Assembly (NCBI RefSeq): GCF_002804065.1
Contig: NZ_CP024955.1
Coordinates: forward strand, 2,170,001 to 2,234,000
Length of the DNA: 64,000 nucleotides
Source of the DNA: Kyrpidia spormannii
Lineage (GTDB): Bacteria > Bacillota > Bacilli > Kyrpidiales > Kyrpidiaceae
Direction: 5' to 3'
In this document: one piece after another, positions 41,896 to 51,384 of the stretch
How positions within the stretch are numbered: the first letter of the stretch is position 1
How the letters are laid out: each line of letters opens with the position of its first letter
Program-made: the position numbers and the translations under genes
The notes under the pieces: generated by a model
What the model was told of the DNA's origin: nothing
Databases searched by the model: none
Seen by the model: only the letters and a program-made list of their open reading frames with translations

Positions 41896-41943
41896 TGTTC
41901 CGTATTACAGAACACCGCGTAGTAAAAACTGTATCACGGAACA
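41896..41943 (+). promoter_or_regulatory. large inverted repeat in the malate synthase 1 leader
   Basis: TGTTCCGTATTACAG (41896–41910) and CTGTATCACGGAACA (41929–41943) are inverted copies matching at 13 of 15 positions, 18 nt apart. Smaller palindromes (GTGTTC/GAACAC; GAACAGTTC) overlap them. Lying just downstream of the promoter, it may be a double operator or an RNA stem. Confidence 0.6.
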
Positions 41944-42016
41944 GTTCTGACACATTATTTAACTGATTGGGGAGTCCCCGGGATCCACAAAAGGGGATTC
42001 GAAGGGAGGAGAAAGG

Positions 42017-43612
42017 ATGGCTGAGTGGCCGCAAGGGGTCGAAGTGATCGGTGAAGTGACACCGGAATACGGGGAGATTTTAACCCCAGAAGCCTTGGCG
42101 TTCGTGGCAGATCTGCACCGCCGATTTGACGAAAGGCGCCGGGCATTGCTCGCCGACCGGGCAGAGCGCCAGAAGCGCCTCGACGCCGGGTGGCGCCCGG
42201 ATTTTCCTGCAGAGACGGCGGAGATCCGGGCCGGGGATTGGACGGTGGGGTCGATTCCCGCCGATCTTCAGGACCGGCGGGTGGAGATCACCGGCCCGGC
42301 CGGGGACCGGAAGATGGTCATCAACGCCCTCAACTCCGGCGCCAAGGTGTTCATGGCAGATTTTGAGGACGCTAACTCTCCCACCTGGGCCAATACCGTG
42401 GGCGGACAGGTCAACCTTCGAGACGCCGTCAACCGCACCATCACGTATACCAGCCCCGAAGGGAAACACTATGCCCTTAAAGACCAGGTCGCCGTTCTCA
42501 TGGTCCGGCCTCGGGGATGGCATTTGGAAGAGAAACACGTCCGGGTGGACGGCCGCCCGGTCTCCGGCGCCTTGTTTGACTTTGCCCTCTACCTGTTCCA
42601 CAACGCGAAAAACCTGATCGCCCGGGGCACGGGGCCGTATTACTATCTGCCGAAGATGGAAAGTCGGCACGAAGCCCGGCTGTGGAACGATGTATTCACC
42701 TTTGCTGAAGACAGGATGCACTTTCCCGTCGGGACGATCAAAGCGACAGTGCTCTTGGAGACGATCATGGCGACCTTTGAAATGGACGAGATGCTGTACG
42801 AGCTCCGGGATCACATCGTCGGCATGAATTGCGGGCGTTGGGATTACATTTTCAGTTACATCAAGCGCTTCCGGAATCAACCCGACGTGATTTTTCCCGA
42901 TCGCAATCTCGTGACGATGACAGTGCCCTTTATGCGTGCCTATACTCTCTACACGATCAAAACCTGCCATCGGCGCGGAGCTTTTGCCATCGGCGGCATG
43001 GCGGCCCAGATCCCGGTGAAAAATGACCCGGCCGCGAATGAAGAGGCTTTTGCGAAAGTCCGGGCGGACAAGGAACGGGAAGCCCAGGATGGCCACGACG
43101 GCACTTGGGTGGCTCACCCCGGTCTCGTTCCCGTTGCAATGGAAGTGTTTGACCGTCTGATGCCGGGCCCGAATCAACTGAGCCGGAAACGGGAAGATGT
43201 TCACGTGACGGCGGACGACCTGCTGGCGATCCCCGAAGGGCCGATCACCGAACAGGGGCTTCGCAACAACGTAAGCGTAGGAGTCCAGTACATCGAAGCG
43301 TGGCTTCGGGGTAACGGCGCCGTTCCGATTTTCCACCTCATGGAGGATGCGGCCACGGCGGAAATCGCCCGGGCCCAGGTATGGCAGTGGATTCACCATC
43401 CGAAGGGGATTCTGTCGGATGGCCGCAAGGTGGACGCCGCGTTGTTCCGGCAGATTCTGACCGAGGAATTGCAGAAAATCAAAGAGAACCTGGGGGAGGA
43501 GCGATTCGCCCGCGGCAAGTTCGACCAGGCCGCGGCACTGTTCACAGATATGTCCCTTCGGGACGACTTTGAGGAATTCCTCACCCTTCCCGGTTACGCG
43601 TACCTGGATTGA
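42017..43612 (+). CDS. aceB: malate synthase, copy 1
   Basis: The product is 531 aa, from ATG 42017 behind GGGAGGAG. It condenses glyoxylate with acetyl-CoA to malate (malate synthase A type). Signatures include [43 protein letters not shown] and [12 protein letters not shown] close paralogue follows about 290 nt downstream, then isocitrate lyase. Length is normal and no catalytic motif is missing. A 514-aa antisense frame over it is a codon-bias shadow. Confidence 0.95.
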   Translation: MAEWPQGVEVIGEVTPEYGEILTPEALAFVADLHRRFDERRRALLADRAERQKRLDAGWRPDFPAETAEIRAGDWTVGSIPADLQDRRVEITGPAGDRKMVINALNSGAKVFMADFEDANSPTWANTVGGQVNLRDAVNRTITYTSPEGKHYALKDQVAVLMVRPRGWHLEEKHVRVDGRPVSGALFDFALYLFHNAKNLIARGTGPYYYLPKMESRHEARLWNDVFTFAEDRMHFPVGTIKATVLLETIMATFEMDEMLYELRDHIVGMNCGRWDYIFSYIKRFRNQPDVIFPDRNLVTMTVPFMRAYTLYTIKTCHRRGAFAIGGMAAQIPVKNDPAANEEAFAKVRADKEREAQDGHDGTWVAHPGLVPVAMEVFDRLMPGPNQLSRKREDVHVTADDLLAIPEGPITEQGLRNNVSVGVQYIEAWLRGNGAVPIFHLMEDAATAEIARAQVWQWIHHPKGILSDGRKVDAALFRQILTEELQKIKENLGEERFARGKFDQAAALFTDMSLRDDFEEFLTLPGYAYLD

Positions 43613-43697
43613 TCGGCCACTCACCCAGTGAACTTCGTGCCCGCGGGGATTTCACCTGCGGGCATGTTTTTGTGCGCCGTTTTTTTGCGCTCACCTC

Positions 43698-43725
43698 TTG
43701 GCAGATCGCTCACCTGTGTTATAAT
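43698..43725 (+). promoter_or_regulatory. promoter of the second malate synthase–isocitrate lyase operon
   Basis: TTGGCA (43698–43703), 16 nt, TATAAT (43720–43725). The transcript would start near 43732, giving a leader of about 170 nt. Confidence 0.75.
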
Positions 43726-43752
43726 AGATGCGTAAATTGTTCCTGTGTTATA
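43713..43752 (+). promoter_or_regulatory. tandem CCTGTGTTATA operator-like repeats
   Basis: CCTGTGTTATA occurs twice, at 43713–43723 and 43742–43752, 29 nt start to start. The first overlaps the -10 and the second lies just past the predicted start, a classic repressor layout. Related CTGT..TA elements occur in the leader of malate synthase 1. Confidence 0.65.
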
Positions 43753-43781
43753 CTTCAGATGCCGCCGGGCGCCCCGTGTTA

Positions 43782-43849
43782 GGGCCTTGGCTGGGGAGAA
43801 CCATCGGGGGTGAGGCCCGGCCACAGGAGGAGGACTGTGCCCCTCCTGT
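43782..43849 (+). promoter_or_regulatory. structured leader RNA of the second malate synthase
   Basis: GGGCCT (43782–43787) pairs with AGGCCC (43813–43818). A second perfect stem, ACAGGAGG (43823–43830) with CCTCCTGT (43842–43849), follows. There is no T-run after it. The second stem hides an AGGAGG-like sequence, though the true ribosome site (AAAGGAGGG) is further down. I match it to no known riboswitch. Confidence 0.45.
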
Positions 43850-43905
43850 ACTATAACAGTTATTTCCTTTGATGTGTGTATCAATATACGAAAAGGAGGG
43901 ACACC

Positions 43906-45510
43906 ATGCCAGAAACCGTCGCGTACCCTGCTGGCGTCCAGGTCACCGCACCTGTTGACGAATCCTTTCGGGAAATCTTGACTCCTGCGGCACTGGAGTT
44001 CGTCGCCGATCTCCACCGTCAATTCAACGGTCGGCGCCAGGCACTCCTGGCCGAAAGACAGAAGCGCCAAGCGGCCATCGACGGGGGTCAGATGCCGGAT
44101 TTTCCGGCTGAGACTGCCGACATTCGCCAGGCGGATTGGACGGTGGCACCGATCCCGGCCGACCTTCTGGACCGCCGGGTGGAGATCACCGGCCCGGCTG
44201 GAGACCGGAAGATGGTCATCAACGCCCTGAACTCCGGCGCCAAAACCTTTATGGCGGATTTTGAAGACGCCAACTCCCCCACGTGGGAAAACACCGTCGG
44301 GGGTCAGATCAATCTCCGGGATGCCGTGCGCCGGACGATCCGGTACGTCAGCCCGGAAGGCAAGCGGTACGAGCTGAAGGATCGAACGGCAGTCCTGATC
44401 GTGCGGCCCCGGGGCTGGCATCTGCCGGAGAAGCACGTTTTGGTCGATGGCGAACCGATCTCCGGCGCCCTGTTTGATTTCGGCCTGTACTTTTTTCACA
44501 ATGTCCGGGAGTTGCTGGAGCGGGGGACGGGGCCGTACTTTTACCTTCCCAAAATGGAAAGTCGCTTCGAGGCCCGCCTGTGGAACGATGTGTTCAATGT
44601 GGCCCAAGATCGCCTGGGGATTCCCCGGGGCACCATCAAAGCCACGGTGTTGATCGAGACGATCCTCGCGGCCTTCGAGATGGACGAGATCCTGTATGAA
44701 CTCCGGGATCACGCCGCTGGACTCAATTGCGGCCGGTGGGACTACATCTTTAGCTTCATCAAACGCTTTCGGAACCGCCCCGAGGTGATTCTGCCGGACC
44801 GCGGCTTGGTGACCATGACCGCGCCTTTCATGCGGGCTTACACGCAGTTGACGATTAAGACCTGTCACCGTCGCGGGGCGATGGCCATCGGGGGGATGGC
44901 CGCGCAAATCCCGGTCAAAAACGATCCGGCCGCCAATGAAGAGGCCTTCGCCAAGGTGCGGGCGGACAAGGAGCGGGAAGCGACAGATGGCCACGATGGG
45001 ACCTGGGTGGCCCATCCCGGGCTGGTGCCTGTGGCAATGGAAGTCTTTGACCGGTTGATGCCCACGCCGAACCAACTGGATCGCAAGCGGGAAGACGTAC
45101 ACGTTTCGGCGGCCGACCTCATCCAGGTACCCGAGGGGCCGATCACCGAGCAGGGCTTGCGCACCAACATCAGTGTGGGGATTCAATATATCGAAGCCTG
45201 GCTGCGGGGATCCGGAGCCGTGCCGATTTTTAACTTGATGGAAGACGCGGCCACGGCGGAGATCTCCCGGGCCCAGGTCTGGCAGTGGATCCGCCACCCC
45301 CGCGGGGTGCTGGAGGACGGGAGAAAGGTCACGGTGGAGTTGTTCCGGCAAGTCTTGGACGAGGAGTTGAACAAGATCAAGGCGGAGCTGGGAGAAGACC
45401 GATTCGCCGGTGGACGGTACTCGGAAGCCGCCGAACTGTTCAGCCGCTTGACCACCAGCGATTCCTTCGCCGAATTTTTAACCTTGCCCGGGTACGATTT
45501 GATCGATTGA
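43906..45510 (+). CDS. aceB: malate synthase, copy 2
   Basis: The product is 534 aa; ATG 43906 follows AAAGGAGGG. It is closely similar to copy 1 throughout, sharing [40 protein letters not shown] and [16 protein letters not shown]. Divergence is greatest at the N-terminus and the last 60 residues. It is transcribed with isocitrate lyase (45-nt gap), whereas copy 1 has its own leader. Retention of both with intact motifs suggests separate regulation or kinetics rather than decay. Confidence 0.95.
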   Translation: MPETVAYPAGVQVTAPVDESFREILTPAALEFVADLHRQFNGRRQALLAERQKRQAAIDGGQMPDFPAETADIRQADWTVAPIPADLLDRRVEITGPAGDRKMVINALNSGAKTFMADFEDANSPTWENTVGGQINLRDAVRRTIRYVSPEGKRYELKDRTAVLIVRPRGWHLPEKHVLVDGEPISGALFDFGLYFFHNVRELLERGTGPYFYLPKMESRFEARLWNDVFNVAQDRLGIPRGTIKATVLIETILAAFEMDEILYELRDHAAGLNCGRWDYIFSFIKRFRNRPEVILPDRGLVTMTAPFMRAYTQLTIKTCHRRGAMAIGGMAAQIPVKNDPAANEEAFAKVRADKEREATDGHDGTWVAHPGLVPVAMEVFDRLMPTPNQLDRKREDVHVSAADLIQVPEGPITEQGLRTNISVGIQYIEAWLRGSGAVPIFNLMEDAATAEISRAQVWQWIRHPRGVLEDGRKVTVELFRQVLDEELNKIKAELGEDRFAGGRYSEAAELFSRLTTSDSFAEFLTLPGYDLID

Positions 45511-45555
45511 CTAACCGGATCAGGAATATTTTCACAAGGGAAAGGATGTTCGCCG

Positions 45556-46833
45556 ATGATCGACAAGCAAGAAGCGGAAGCGTTAGAGCGCAGTTGGGAA
45601 ACAGATCCCCGGTGGAAAGGGATCGTTCGGACCTATTCGGCGGAAGATGTGCTACGGCTTAGAGGCTCGATTCGAATCGAGCACACCCTGGCCCGGATGG
45701 GAGCCGAGCGCCTGTGGCATCTGCTCCATACGGAGCCTTACGTCCCCGCCCTGGGGGCTTTGACCGGGAATCAAGCGGTGCAACAGGTCAAAGCCGGACT
45801 CAAGGCGATCTACCTGAGCGGCTGGCAGGTGGCGGCGGACGCCAATCTCGCCGGGCAGATGTATCCGGATCAGAGCTTGTACCCCGCCAACAGCGTTCCC
45901 CACGTGGTAAAACGGATCAACCAGGCTCTGCAACGGGCGGATCAGATCCACCACATGGAGGGCAAAGATGATATCTACTGGTTTGCGCCCATCGTGGCAG
46001 ACGCCGAGGCTGGATTCGGGGGGCCGCTGAACGTTTATGAGCTGATGAAAGCGATGATCGAGGCGGGAGCGGCGGGCGTCCACTTTGAAGATCAGTTGGC
46101 CGCCGAGAAAAAGTGTGGCCATATGGGAGGCAAGGTCCTGATCCCGGCTTCCCAGGCTATCCGGAATTTGACCGCGGCCCGGTTGGCGGCGGACGTGATG
46201 GGGGTGCCGACGATTTTGGTGGCCCGGACCGACGCGTTGGCGGCCACGATGATCACCAGCGACATCGACCCGCGGGATCAAGGATTTATCACCGGCGAAC
46301 GCACCTCCGAAGGATTCTACCGGGTGCGCAACGGGCTGGAGGCGGCCATCGCCCGGGGACTCGCCTATGCTCCGTACGCGGACATGATCTGGTGCGAAAC
46401 CTCGGAGCCGAACCTCGAAGAGGCGCGCCTGTTCGCCGAGGCGATTCATGCAAAATTCCCGGGCAAGCTGTTGGCTTACAATTGTTCGCCGTCCTTTAAC
46501 TGGAAGCGGAAACTGGACGACGCCGCCATCGCCGACTTCCAGAAAAAGTTGGGACAGATGGGATACAAGTTCCAATTCGTCACCCTGGCTGGTTTCCACG
46601 CCCTCAATTTCAGCATGTTCGATCTGGCGCGGCAGTACAAAGAGCGCGGCATGGCCGCCTACGCCGAGCTGCAACAGCGGGAATTCGCCGCCGAAGTGCA
46701 CGGGTACACGGCGACCAAACACCAGCGGGAGGTCGGAGCCGGGTATTTTGACGAGGTGAGCATGGTCATCTCCGGGGGGACTTCCTCCACCACGGCGCTC
46801 ACCGGTTCCACCGAAGAGGAGCAGTTCGTCTAA
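45556..46833 (+). CDS. aceA: isocitrate lyase
   Basis: The product is 425 aa, from ATG 45556. It splits isocitrate to succinate and glyoxylate, the first step of the glyoxylate shunt. The catalytic loop [11 protein letters not shown] holds the active-site Cys187. Metal and substrate motifs [19 protein letters not shown] and the late YNCSPSFNW are present. It is the last gene of the plus-strand block; a strong terminator follows inside the 3' end of the convergent lysR gene. Confidence 0.96.
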   Translation: MIDKQEAEALERSWETDPRWKGIVRTYSAEDVLRLRGSIRIEHTLARMGAERLWHLLHTEPYVPALGALTGNQAVQQVKAGLKAIYLSGWQVAADANLAGQMYPDQSLYPANSVPHVVKRINQALQRADQIHHMEGKDDIYWFAPIVADAEAGFGGPLNVYELMKAMIEAGAAGVHFEDQLAAEKKCGHMGGKVLIPASQAIRNLTAARLAADVMGVPTILVARTDALAATMITSDIDPRDQGFITGERTSEGFYRVRNGLEAAIARGLAYAPYADMIWCETSEPNLEEARLFAEAIHAKFPGKLLAYNCSPSFNWKRKLDDAAIADFQKKLGQMGYKFQFVTLAGFHALNFSMFDLARQYKERGMAAYAELQQREFAAEVHGYTATKHQREVGAGYFDEVSMVISGGTSSTTALTGSTEEEQFV

Positions 46834-46855
46834 AATCTCCCTGGCCACAAAACTT

Positions 46856-47863
46856 TCACCCGCCCTGGCCATCATTCGGCCCAGGGCGGGCCTCCTTTTC
46901 GATGCCGGCGCGTTTCATGATGGGCGTGCATCCGCCCTCCTGAATCTCATTCTCCCATCGGCTGGTGCCAAATCGACGAATGGTCTCCGATTCCTCCCGC
47001 AAAACGGCAATAAAATGATCCACGGCCCGGATGTGATAACGGGTGCGATGGAGCACGGCAGAGAACGTGCGAAGAATCGGAAACTCGTGAAGTCGCAGGG
47101 TTTTCAAGGTCCCCAAGCGGATTTCTTTGACGACGGTCCACGTGGAAAGCAAGGAAACCCCGAGGCCGGCCTCCACCGATTCTTTGATGATTTGCGTGCT
47201 CCCGAGTTCCACGAGGGCCGCAGGAACAAGTCCCGTTGCCGAGAACATTTTATCGGCCGCCTCCCGGGTTCCGGAGCCATGCTCGCGCAGAATCCACCTT
47301 TCCCCAGCCAACTCCTCCGGCGTCGCTTCAGCGCGGCCAGCCAGCCGGTGGCTGGCGGGAACGACGACGCGAAGCTCGTCTTCAAAAAGGGGCAACACCT
47401 CCAGATCTGAATGATGCAGCCCCCCTTCCACAATCCCCACATCCTGTTCTCGCCGCAGGATGGCCTCGGCCACTTGAGTGGTATTCTCGATAGTGATCGC
47501 CACGGATACCTTGGGGTAGCGCTTACAGAATTGTGCCAGAATCCGGGGAAGGACATACTCTCCAAAGGTATAGCTCGCCCCGATGGCGAGATGGCCCCCT
47601 TCCCCTTGCACCAGGTCGTCCATAATCAGGCCGAGTTCTCGATAGGACTCGAGGATCTCTTCGGCCCGGTCCAGAAGAATTTCCCCAGCCCGGGTCAATC
47701 GCACGGTCCGGTTGGTGCGTTCCAAAAGCTTGACGCCAAACTTCTGTTCAAGAGCTTGGATCTGCAGGCTGACAGCTGGTTGAGTCATGTGAAGGGCTTC
47801 GGCGGCCCGGGAAAAATTGCGAGTCTTGGCCACGGTCGCGAAGATCAGCAGAGAATGATCCAT
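46856..47863 (-). CDS. LysR-family transcriptional regulator
   Basis: The product is 335 aa. ATG 47863 with GGAGG upstream was preferred over an in-frame TTG at 47878. An N-terminal winged helix-turn-helix (about 3–60: FSRAAEALHMTQPAVSLQIQ) is followed by a LysR effector domain with VSLLSTWTVVKEI. The C-terminal 15 residues (EARPGPNDGQGG) are encoded by the terminator stem shared with aceA. It is convergent with, not divergent from, the glyoxylate genes, so its control of them is possible but not implied. It is divergent from the glycosyltransferase. Confidence 0.9.
   Translation of the reverse strand: MDHSLLIFATVAKTRNFSRAAEALHMTQPAVSLQIQALEQKFGVKLLERTNRTVRLTRAGEILLDRAEEILESYRELGLIMDDLVQGEGGHLAIGASYTFGEYVLPRILAQFCKRYPKVSVAITIENTTQVAEAILRREQDVGIVEGGLHHSDLEVLPLFEDELRVVVPASHRLAGRAEATPEELAGERWILREHGSGTREAADKMFSATGLVPAALVELGSTQIIKESVEAGLGVSLLSTWTVVKEIRLGTLKTLRLHEFPILRTFSAVLHRTRYHIRAVDHFIAVLREESETIRRFGTSRWENEIQEGGCTPIMKRAGIEKEARPGPNDGQGG
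46859..46897 (+). terminator. intrinsic terminator of the aceB–aceA transcript
   Basis: CCCGCCCTGG (46859–46868) pairs perfectly with CCAGGGCGGG (46881–46890), followed by CCTCCTTTT. It lies within the last codons of the convergent lysR gene. Confidence 0.75.
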
Positions 47864-48095
47864 GGGAGACGCCTCCAACCCGTGATAAGTTCCTCCAATA
47901 CCTTCACCTTAACGGGATTGATTCGGCTTATCCATACACCGGGGGGTAGGAGTGGCAAGGAGTTCCTGACGATTTACCGAAATTCTGGAGGAAAAGCGGT
48001 ATCCTTTAGGTACAATTCCGCGGCAAACTCGACTACAATTCAAATCAGTGTATGAGAACGATAATCCGATTTCGATCGGCGGGAGGGATCAGTCG

Positions 48096-49364
48096 ATGAT
48101 TCGATGGCCGCGATGGATCGGATGGGTCATCCTGCTAGCATTCGTCCTGCGAATCGCCGCCTTAATGACGTACGGTTTGAGCCTCACGCTCCACAGCGAC
48201 GATCAAGGGTATGTTCACAGTGCGATCCGACTCCTGCAAACAGGCACCTTGACCTACCGGGGCCCCTCCGAGCCCGCGCGATTCGAACTCGACCCGACGG
48301 TGAAAATCATGCCGGGACAGCCATTTTTGTTAGCCGCGATCTTCTGGTTGTTCGGAACGGGAACCGTCGGTGTGTATGCTGCTAAAATCGCCACGATCCT
48401 CATCGGCCTGGCCGGGATCTATGGGATTTATTTGCTGGGGCGGTATTGTTTCGGCGAGGCGGCGGGTTTGATAGCGGCGCTCTTGTTAGCCGTCTCGGTT
48501 GAGCAGATTTTAACCGATAATTTGTTGTTAACGGAAACCCCATTTATGACGAGTCTAATCTATTTGGTGTACTTTTCGGTGAAACTGGCGTCAAAACGCA
48601 AACCGGTGTATTTTTATGCCTTGTTGTTCTTTTACCTTGTTGCGCTTTTCTTCAAAGCCACGGTCGCCCTGTATCCGCTGGTGTTGTTCGTGTATCTGCT
48701 GTTCAAAAGGTACCCTTTTCCTCTAATGATTCGCCAGGCGACCATAGCCCTTGTCGCGATACTTGTCGTTCTCGGGCCGTGGTGGGTGCGCAATTATGTC
48801 CATTATCATCAGTTTATCCCCCTGACCGCCGGCGATGGGAATCCCCTGTTAATGGGGACGTACCAGGGTGTGGGGTACCCGAACCACGAGCCTTTGTCCG
48901 CCCTCCTTCAGCGTCTCCAGACCGAATACCCGAACGCCGACTCTTTCACGTGGATGCAAGTCCAAAAAGAAGTGGCCATGGAGCGACTGCGGGAGTGGTG
49001 GCAAAGCAGCCCCGGGTCTCTCCTGTACAGCTATCTGCTTCGCAAACCGATCATCTTGTGGGGCGGAACGTTTTACTGGATCGAGATTTTCAGAATTAGC
49101 CCGGAGACGGTGGTGGTCCTCCACCATTTGGCGGTGGTCGGCGGGGTGGCAGGCGGACTTCTCTATCTGGCGCTCAACCGGCACAATCGTGGGGAAATGC
49201 TTTTCATCGCCATGGTGCTCGGGTATTTTACAGTTGTGTACAGCGTCTATTTTGTGTTTGGACGCTACAATGTCGCCGCGATGCCGTTAGTGTTTCTGGG
49301 AATCGGAGCCGGGACTGTTGCCGTCCGGAGGTGCGTGCGAATATGGGGTCATCCCTCCCAATAG
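48096..49364 (+). CDS. membrane glycosyltransferase (PMT/ArnT-like, GT-C fold)
   Basis: The product is 422 aa, from ATG 48096 behind CGGGAGGG. It has about eleven hydrophobic segments. An extracytoplasmic first loop carries the acidic HSDDQGYVHSA motif expected of GT-C enzymes that use polyprenyl-phosphate sugars. It would transfer a sugar to a wall polymer or protein outside the membrane. Acceptor and donor unknown. It is less GC-rich than its neighbours, which could indicate transfer. Confidence 0.8.
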   Translation: MIRWPRWIGWVILLAFVLRIAALMTYGLSLTLHSDDQGYVHSAIRLLQTGTLTYRGPSEPARFELDPTVKIMPGQPFLLAAIFWLFGTGTVGVYAAKIATILIGLAGIYGIYLLGRYCFGEAAGLIAALLLAVSVEQILTDNLLLTETPFMTSLIYLVYFSVKLASKRKPVYFYALLFFYLVALFFKATVALYPLVLFVYLLFKRYPFPLMIRQATIALVAILVVLGPWWVRNYVHYHQFIPLTAGDGNPLLMGTYQGVGYPNHEPLSALLQRLQTEYPNADSFTWMQVQKEVAMERLREWWQSSPGSLLYSYLLRKPIILWGGTFYWIEIFRISPETVVVLHHLAVVGGVAGGLLYLALNRHNRGEMLFIAMVLGYFTVVYSVYFVFGRYNVAAMPLVFLGIGAGTVAVRRCVRIWGHPSQ

Positions 49365-49564
49365 GTTGCTGCGAGAGTTGAGCGGGGGCGTGGTGACATT
49401 GGCGGGACGGAAGCTTCGGGTGATGTCGAGGGAGGCTCCTACTATTTTCATTTTATAATAATATAAATACATCAATCGGATAAAAACAATTTATTTTACT
49501 TATTGAATCTCCTCGCGTATTCTGGAGAGCGATCGAATCATCCACAAGAACAGGGGGGACGAAA

Positions 49565-50626
49565 GTGAACGAAGCAAAATCGATCGCCGCGGACCACGCG
49601 ACCGGAGCGGATTCCCACAGACCATTTTACCGGCGCATACCGAGGTCTTTGCAGCCAACGGGTCGATTGGTAGCAGGCGTGCTTTTTACCTTTGCCGTGG
49701 CGGCGGCGGGCACGGCCCTCGCGGAACTACCCGGATTAAGCCGTCTCGGACCGATGGTCCTGGCGATCCTCCTGGCTGTCATTTACCGACAGGTGGCAGG
49801 ATACCCCGTGTTCTTGGTCAGCGGGATCCAATTCTCTTCTAAAGTTCTGCTGCGATTGGCCATTATTCTGTACGGGTTTCGGGTGAACATCGCCATGATC
49901 GCCCATCAGGGATGGCACATGATCCTACAAGATTTGGCAAGCGTGGTTCTCGCCATTGCCCTGACCGCTCTTTTTGCCCGCTGGTTTCGGGCGGATGGCC
50001 GTCTGTCTTTTCTCCTCGGGGTGGGCACGGGGGTTTGCGGGGCGGCGGCCATCGCCGCTGTCGCGCCACTGTTGAAATCCCGGGACGAAGATACGGCAGC
50101 CGGAGTGGGGCTTGTGGCCTTGATTGGAACGGTCTTTACCATCGCGTATACGGTGATTCGGCCTTGGCTGCCCATCAGCGATCTCCAGTTTGGCCTCTGG
50201 GCCGGTTCCAGTTTACACGAGATCGCCCATGTGGCCGCGGCTGCGGCTCCCGCCGGGCAGGGCGCCCTGGCGGAGGCGATCCTGGCCAAACTCGGGCGGG
50301 TGGCGCTCCTGGTGCCCTTGTCCCTGGTACTGCTCGGGTGGCTGAGCCGCCGGGGCAGATCGACAGACCGGGCGGCGTTTACTTTTCCATGGTTTCTCCT
50401 CGGTTTTGTCGCCACGAGCGTGATCACCACCTACGCGCCCTTGACGCCTGCGTTTTTGAACGCCGTGTCGGCTGTGGCGTCCTGGCTCCTCACCGCGGCC
50501 ATGGTGGGACTGGGGCTGAATGTGGAGTTGCGGCAGTTGCTCGGTCGGGCGGCCCGGCCCCTGGGGGCGATGCTCATGGCCTCGGTGGTGCTGTCCTTGG
50601 TCGCCTACTGGTTGACCGTGTTATAA
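49565..50626 (+). CDS. YeiH/UPF0324-family putative sulfite/sulfate exporter
   Basis: The product is 353 aa, from GTG 49565 behind GGGGGGA. It has about ten membrane helices. Family blocks are visible: [63 protein letters not shown] and the C-terminal [13 protein letters not shown]. YeiH-type proteins are proposed sulfite or sulfate exporters. The 200 nt upstream are strongly AT-rich, as in a regulated promoter; no neighbouring sulfur gene is seen. Confidence 0.88.
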   Translation: MNEAKSIAADHATGADSHRPFYRRIPRSLQPTGRLVAGVLFTFAVAAAGTALAELPGLSRLGPMVLAILLAVIYRQVAGYPVFLVSGIQFSSKVLLRLAIILYGFRVNIAMIAHQGWHMILQDLASVVLAIALTALFARWFRADGRLSFLLGVGTGVCGAAAIAAVAPLLKSRDEDTAAGVGLVALIGTVFTIAYTVIRPWLPISDLQFGLWAGSSLHEIAHVAAAAAPAGQGALAEAILAKLGRVALLVPLSLVLLGWLSRRGRSTDRAAFTFPWFLLGFVATSVITTYAPLTPAFLNAVSAVASWLLTAAMVGLGLNVELRQLLGRAARPLGAMLMASVVLSLVAYWLTVL

Positions 50627-50725
50627 TCGAAACGGTGAGGACCGCGCCGCATCAATAGGGAAAGCGAGTTTCCCATTCTCGAAAACGCGACAGCCAAGAT
50701 TCCAGGATGATCGGAGGACACAGGG

Positions 50726-50758
50726 GATACCCCCATTCTTCGCGGCAATGGGGGTATC
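50726..50758. promoter_or_regulatory. perfect 12-bp hairpin upstream of the macro-domain gene
   Basis: GATACCCCCATT (50726–50737) pairs with AATGGGGGTATC (50747–50758), loop 9 nt. It lies between the exporter and macro-domain genes. There is no T-run, so it could end or protect the exporter mRNA or control the next gene. Confidence 0.6.
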
Positions 50759-50819
50759 GCCCATCGATGATGGCGGAGCGCGTCCTGTCAGAATTTATGG
50801 AAAGGGGCGGGGTCGTGCG

Positions 50820-51368
50820 ATGTGGATTCGGTCACTGGGAGATCGCCTGATCCGGTTGCACCAAGGGGACATTACGAAGCTAGACGTTGATGCCATTGTC
50901 AATGCGGCGAATTCTTCGCTGCTCGGCGGAGGTGGTGTGGACGGGGCCATCCACCGGGCTGCGGGGCCGGAGTTGCTTGAGGAGTGCCGAACACTCAAGG
51001 GATGCCCCACCGGCCAGGCGAAGATCACGAAGGGGTATCGCCTCCCGGCCGCCCATGTCATCCACACCGTGGGGCCGATTTGGCGAGGGGGTTCCGCTGG
51101 AGAGGCTGAACTTTTACGATCGTGTTATGTAAACTCTTTGTCCCTCGCCGATGCCCACGGTCTGAAGAGTATCGCCTTTCCCGCCATCAGCACGGGGGTC
51201 TATGGGTATCCAAAAGAAGAAGCGGCCACCATCGCCATCAGCACGGTGGCCGAGCACTTACCCGGCAAGTCGAGTGTGAGGGAAGTTGTCTTTGTTTTGT
51301 ATTCCGGGGCGGACTACAGGCTATATGAACGGAAAGCCGTCCAGATATTGGACCGGGAGAGGCAGTAA
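50820..51368 (+). CDS. macro-domain ADP-ribose-binding protein
   Basis: The product is 182 aa; ATG 50820 follows AAAGGGGCGGGG. It is a single macro domain with [34 protein letters not shown] and the distal SGVYGYP-like loop [14 protein letters not shown]. MacroD-type proteins remove ADP-ribose from proteins or hydrolyse O-acetyl-ADP-ribose. No sirtuin or ADP-ribosyltransferase is adjacent. Confidence 0.93.
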   Translation: MWIRSLGDRLIRLHQGDITKLDVDAIVNAANSSLLGGGGVDGAIHRAAGPELLEECRTLKGCPTGQAKITKGYRLPAAHVIHTVGPIWRGGSAGEAELLRSCYVNSLSLADAHGLKSIAFPAISTGVYGYPKEEAATIAISTVAEHLPGKSSVREVVFVLYSGADYRLYERKAVQILDRERQ

Positions 51369-51384
51369 GCCTCTTTCCGTCACC

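Noticed and set aside
42080-43624. 514-aa minus-strand ORF covering malate synthase 1
   Set aside because: Exactly antisense to a conserved gene, with a mirrored counterpart (43621–45351) over copy 2; produced by high GC and codon bias, with no family resemblance.
43760-43850. Glycine riboswitch before malate synthase 2
   Set aside because: Gly-related metabolism made this attractive, but the paired aptamer cores are not present.
45652-46875. 407-aa minus-strand ORF over isocitrate lyase
   Set aside because: Antisense to the conserved aceA frame; composition typical of shadow ORFs.
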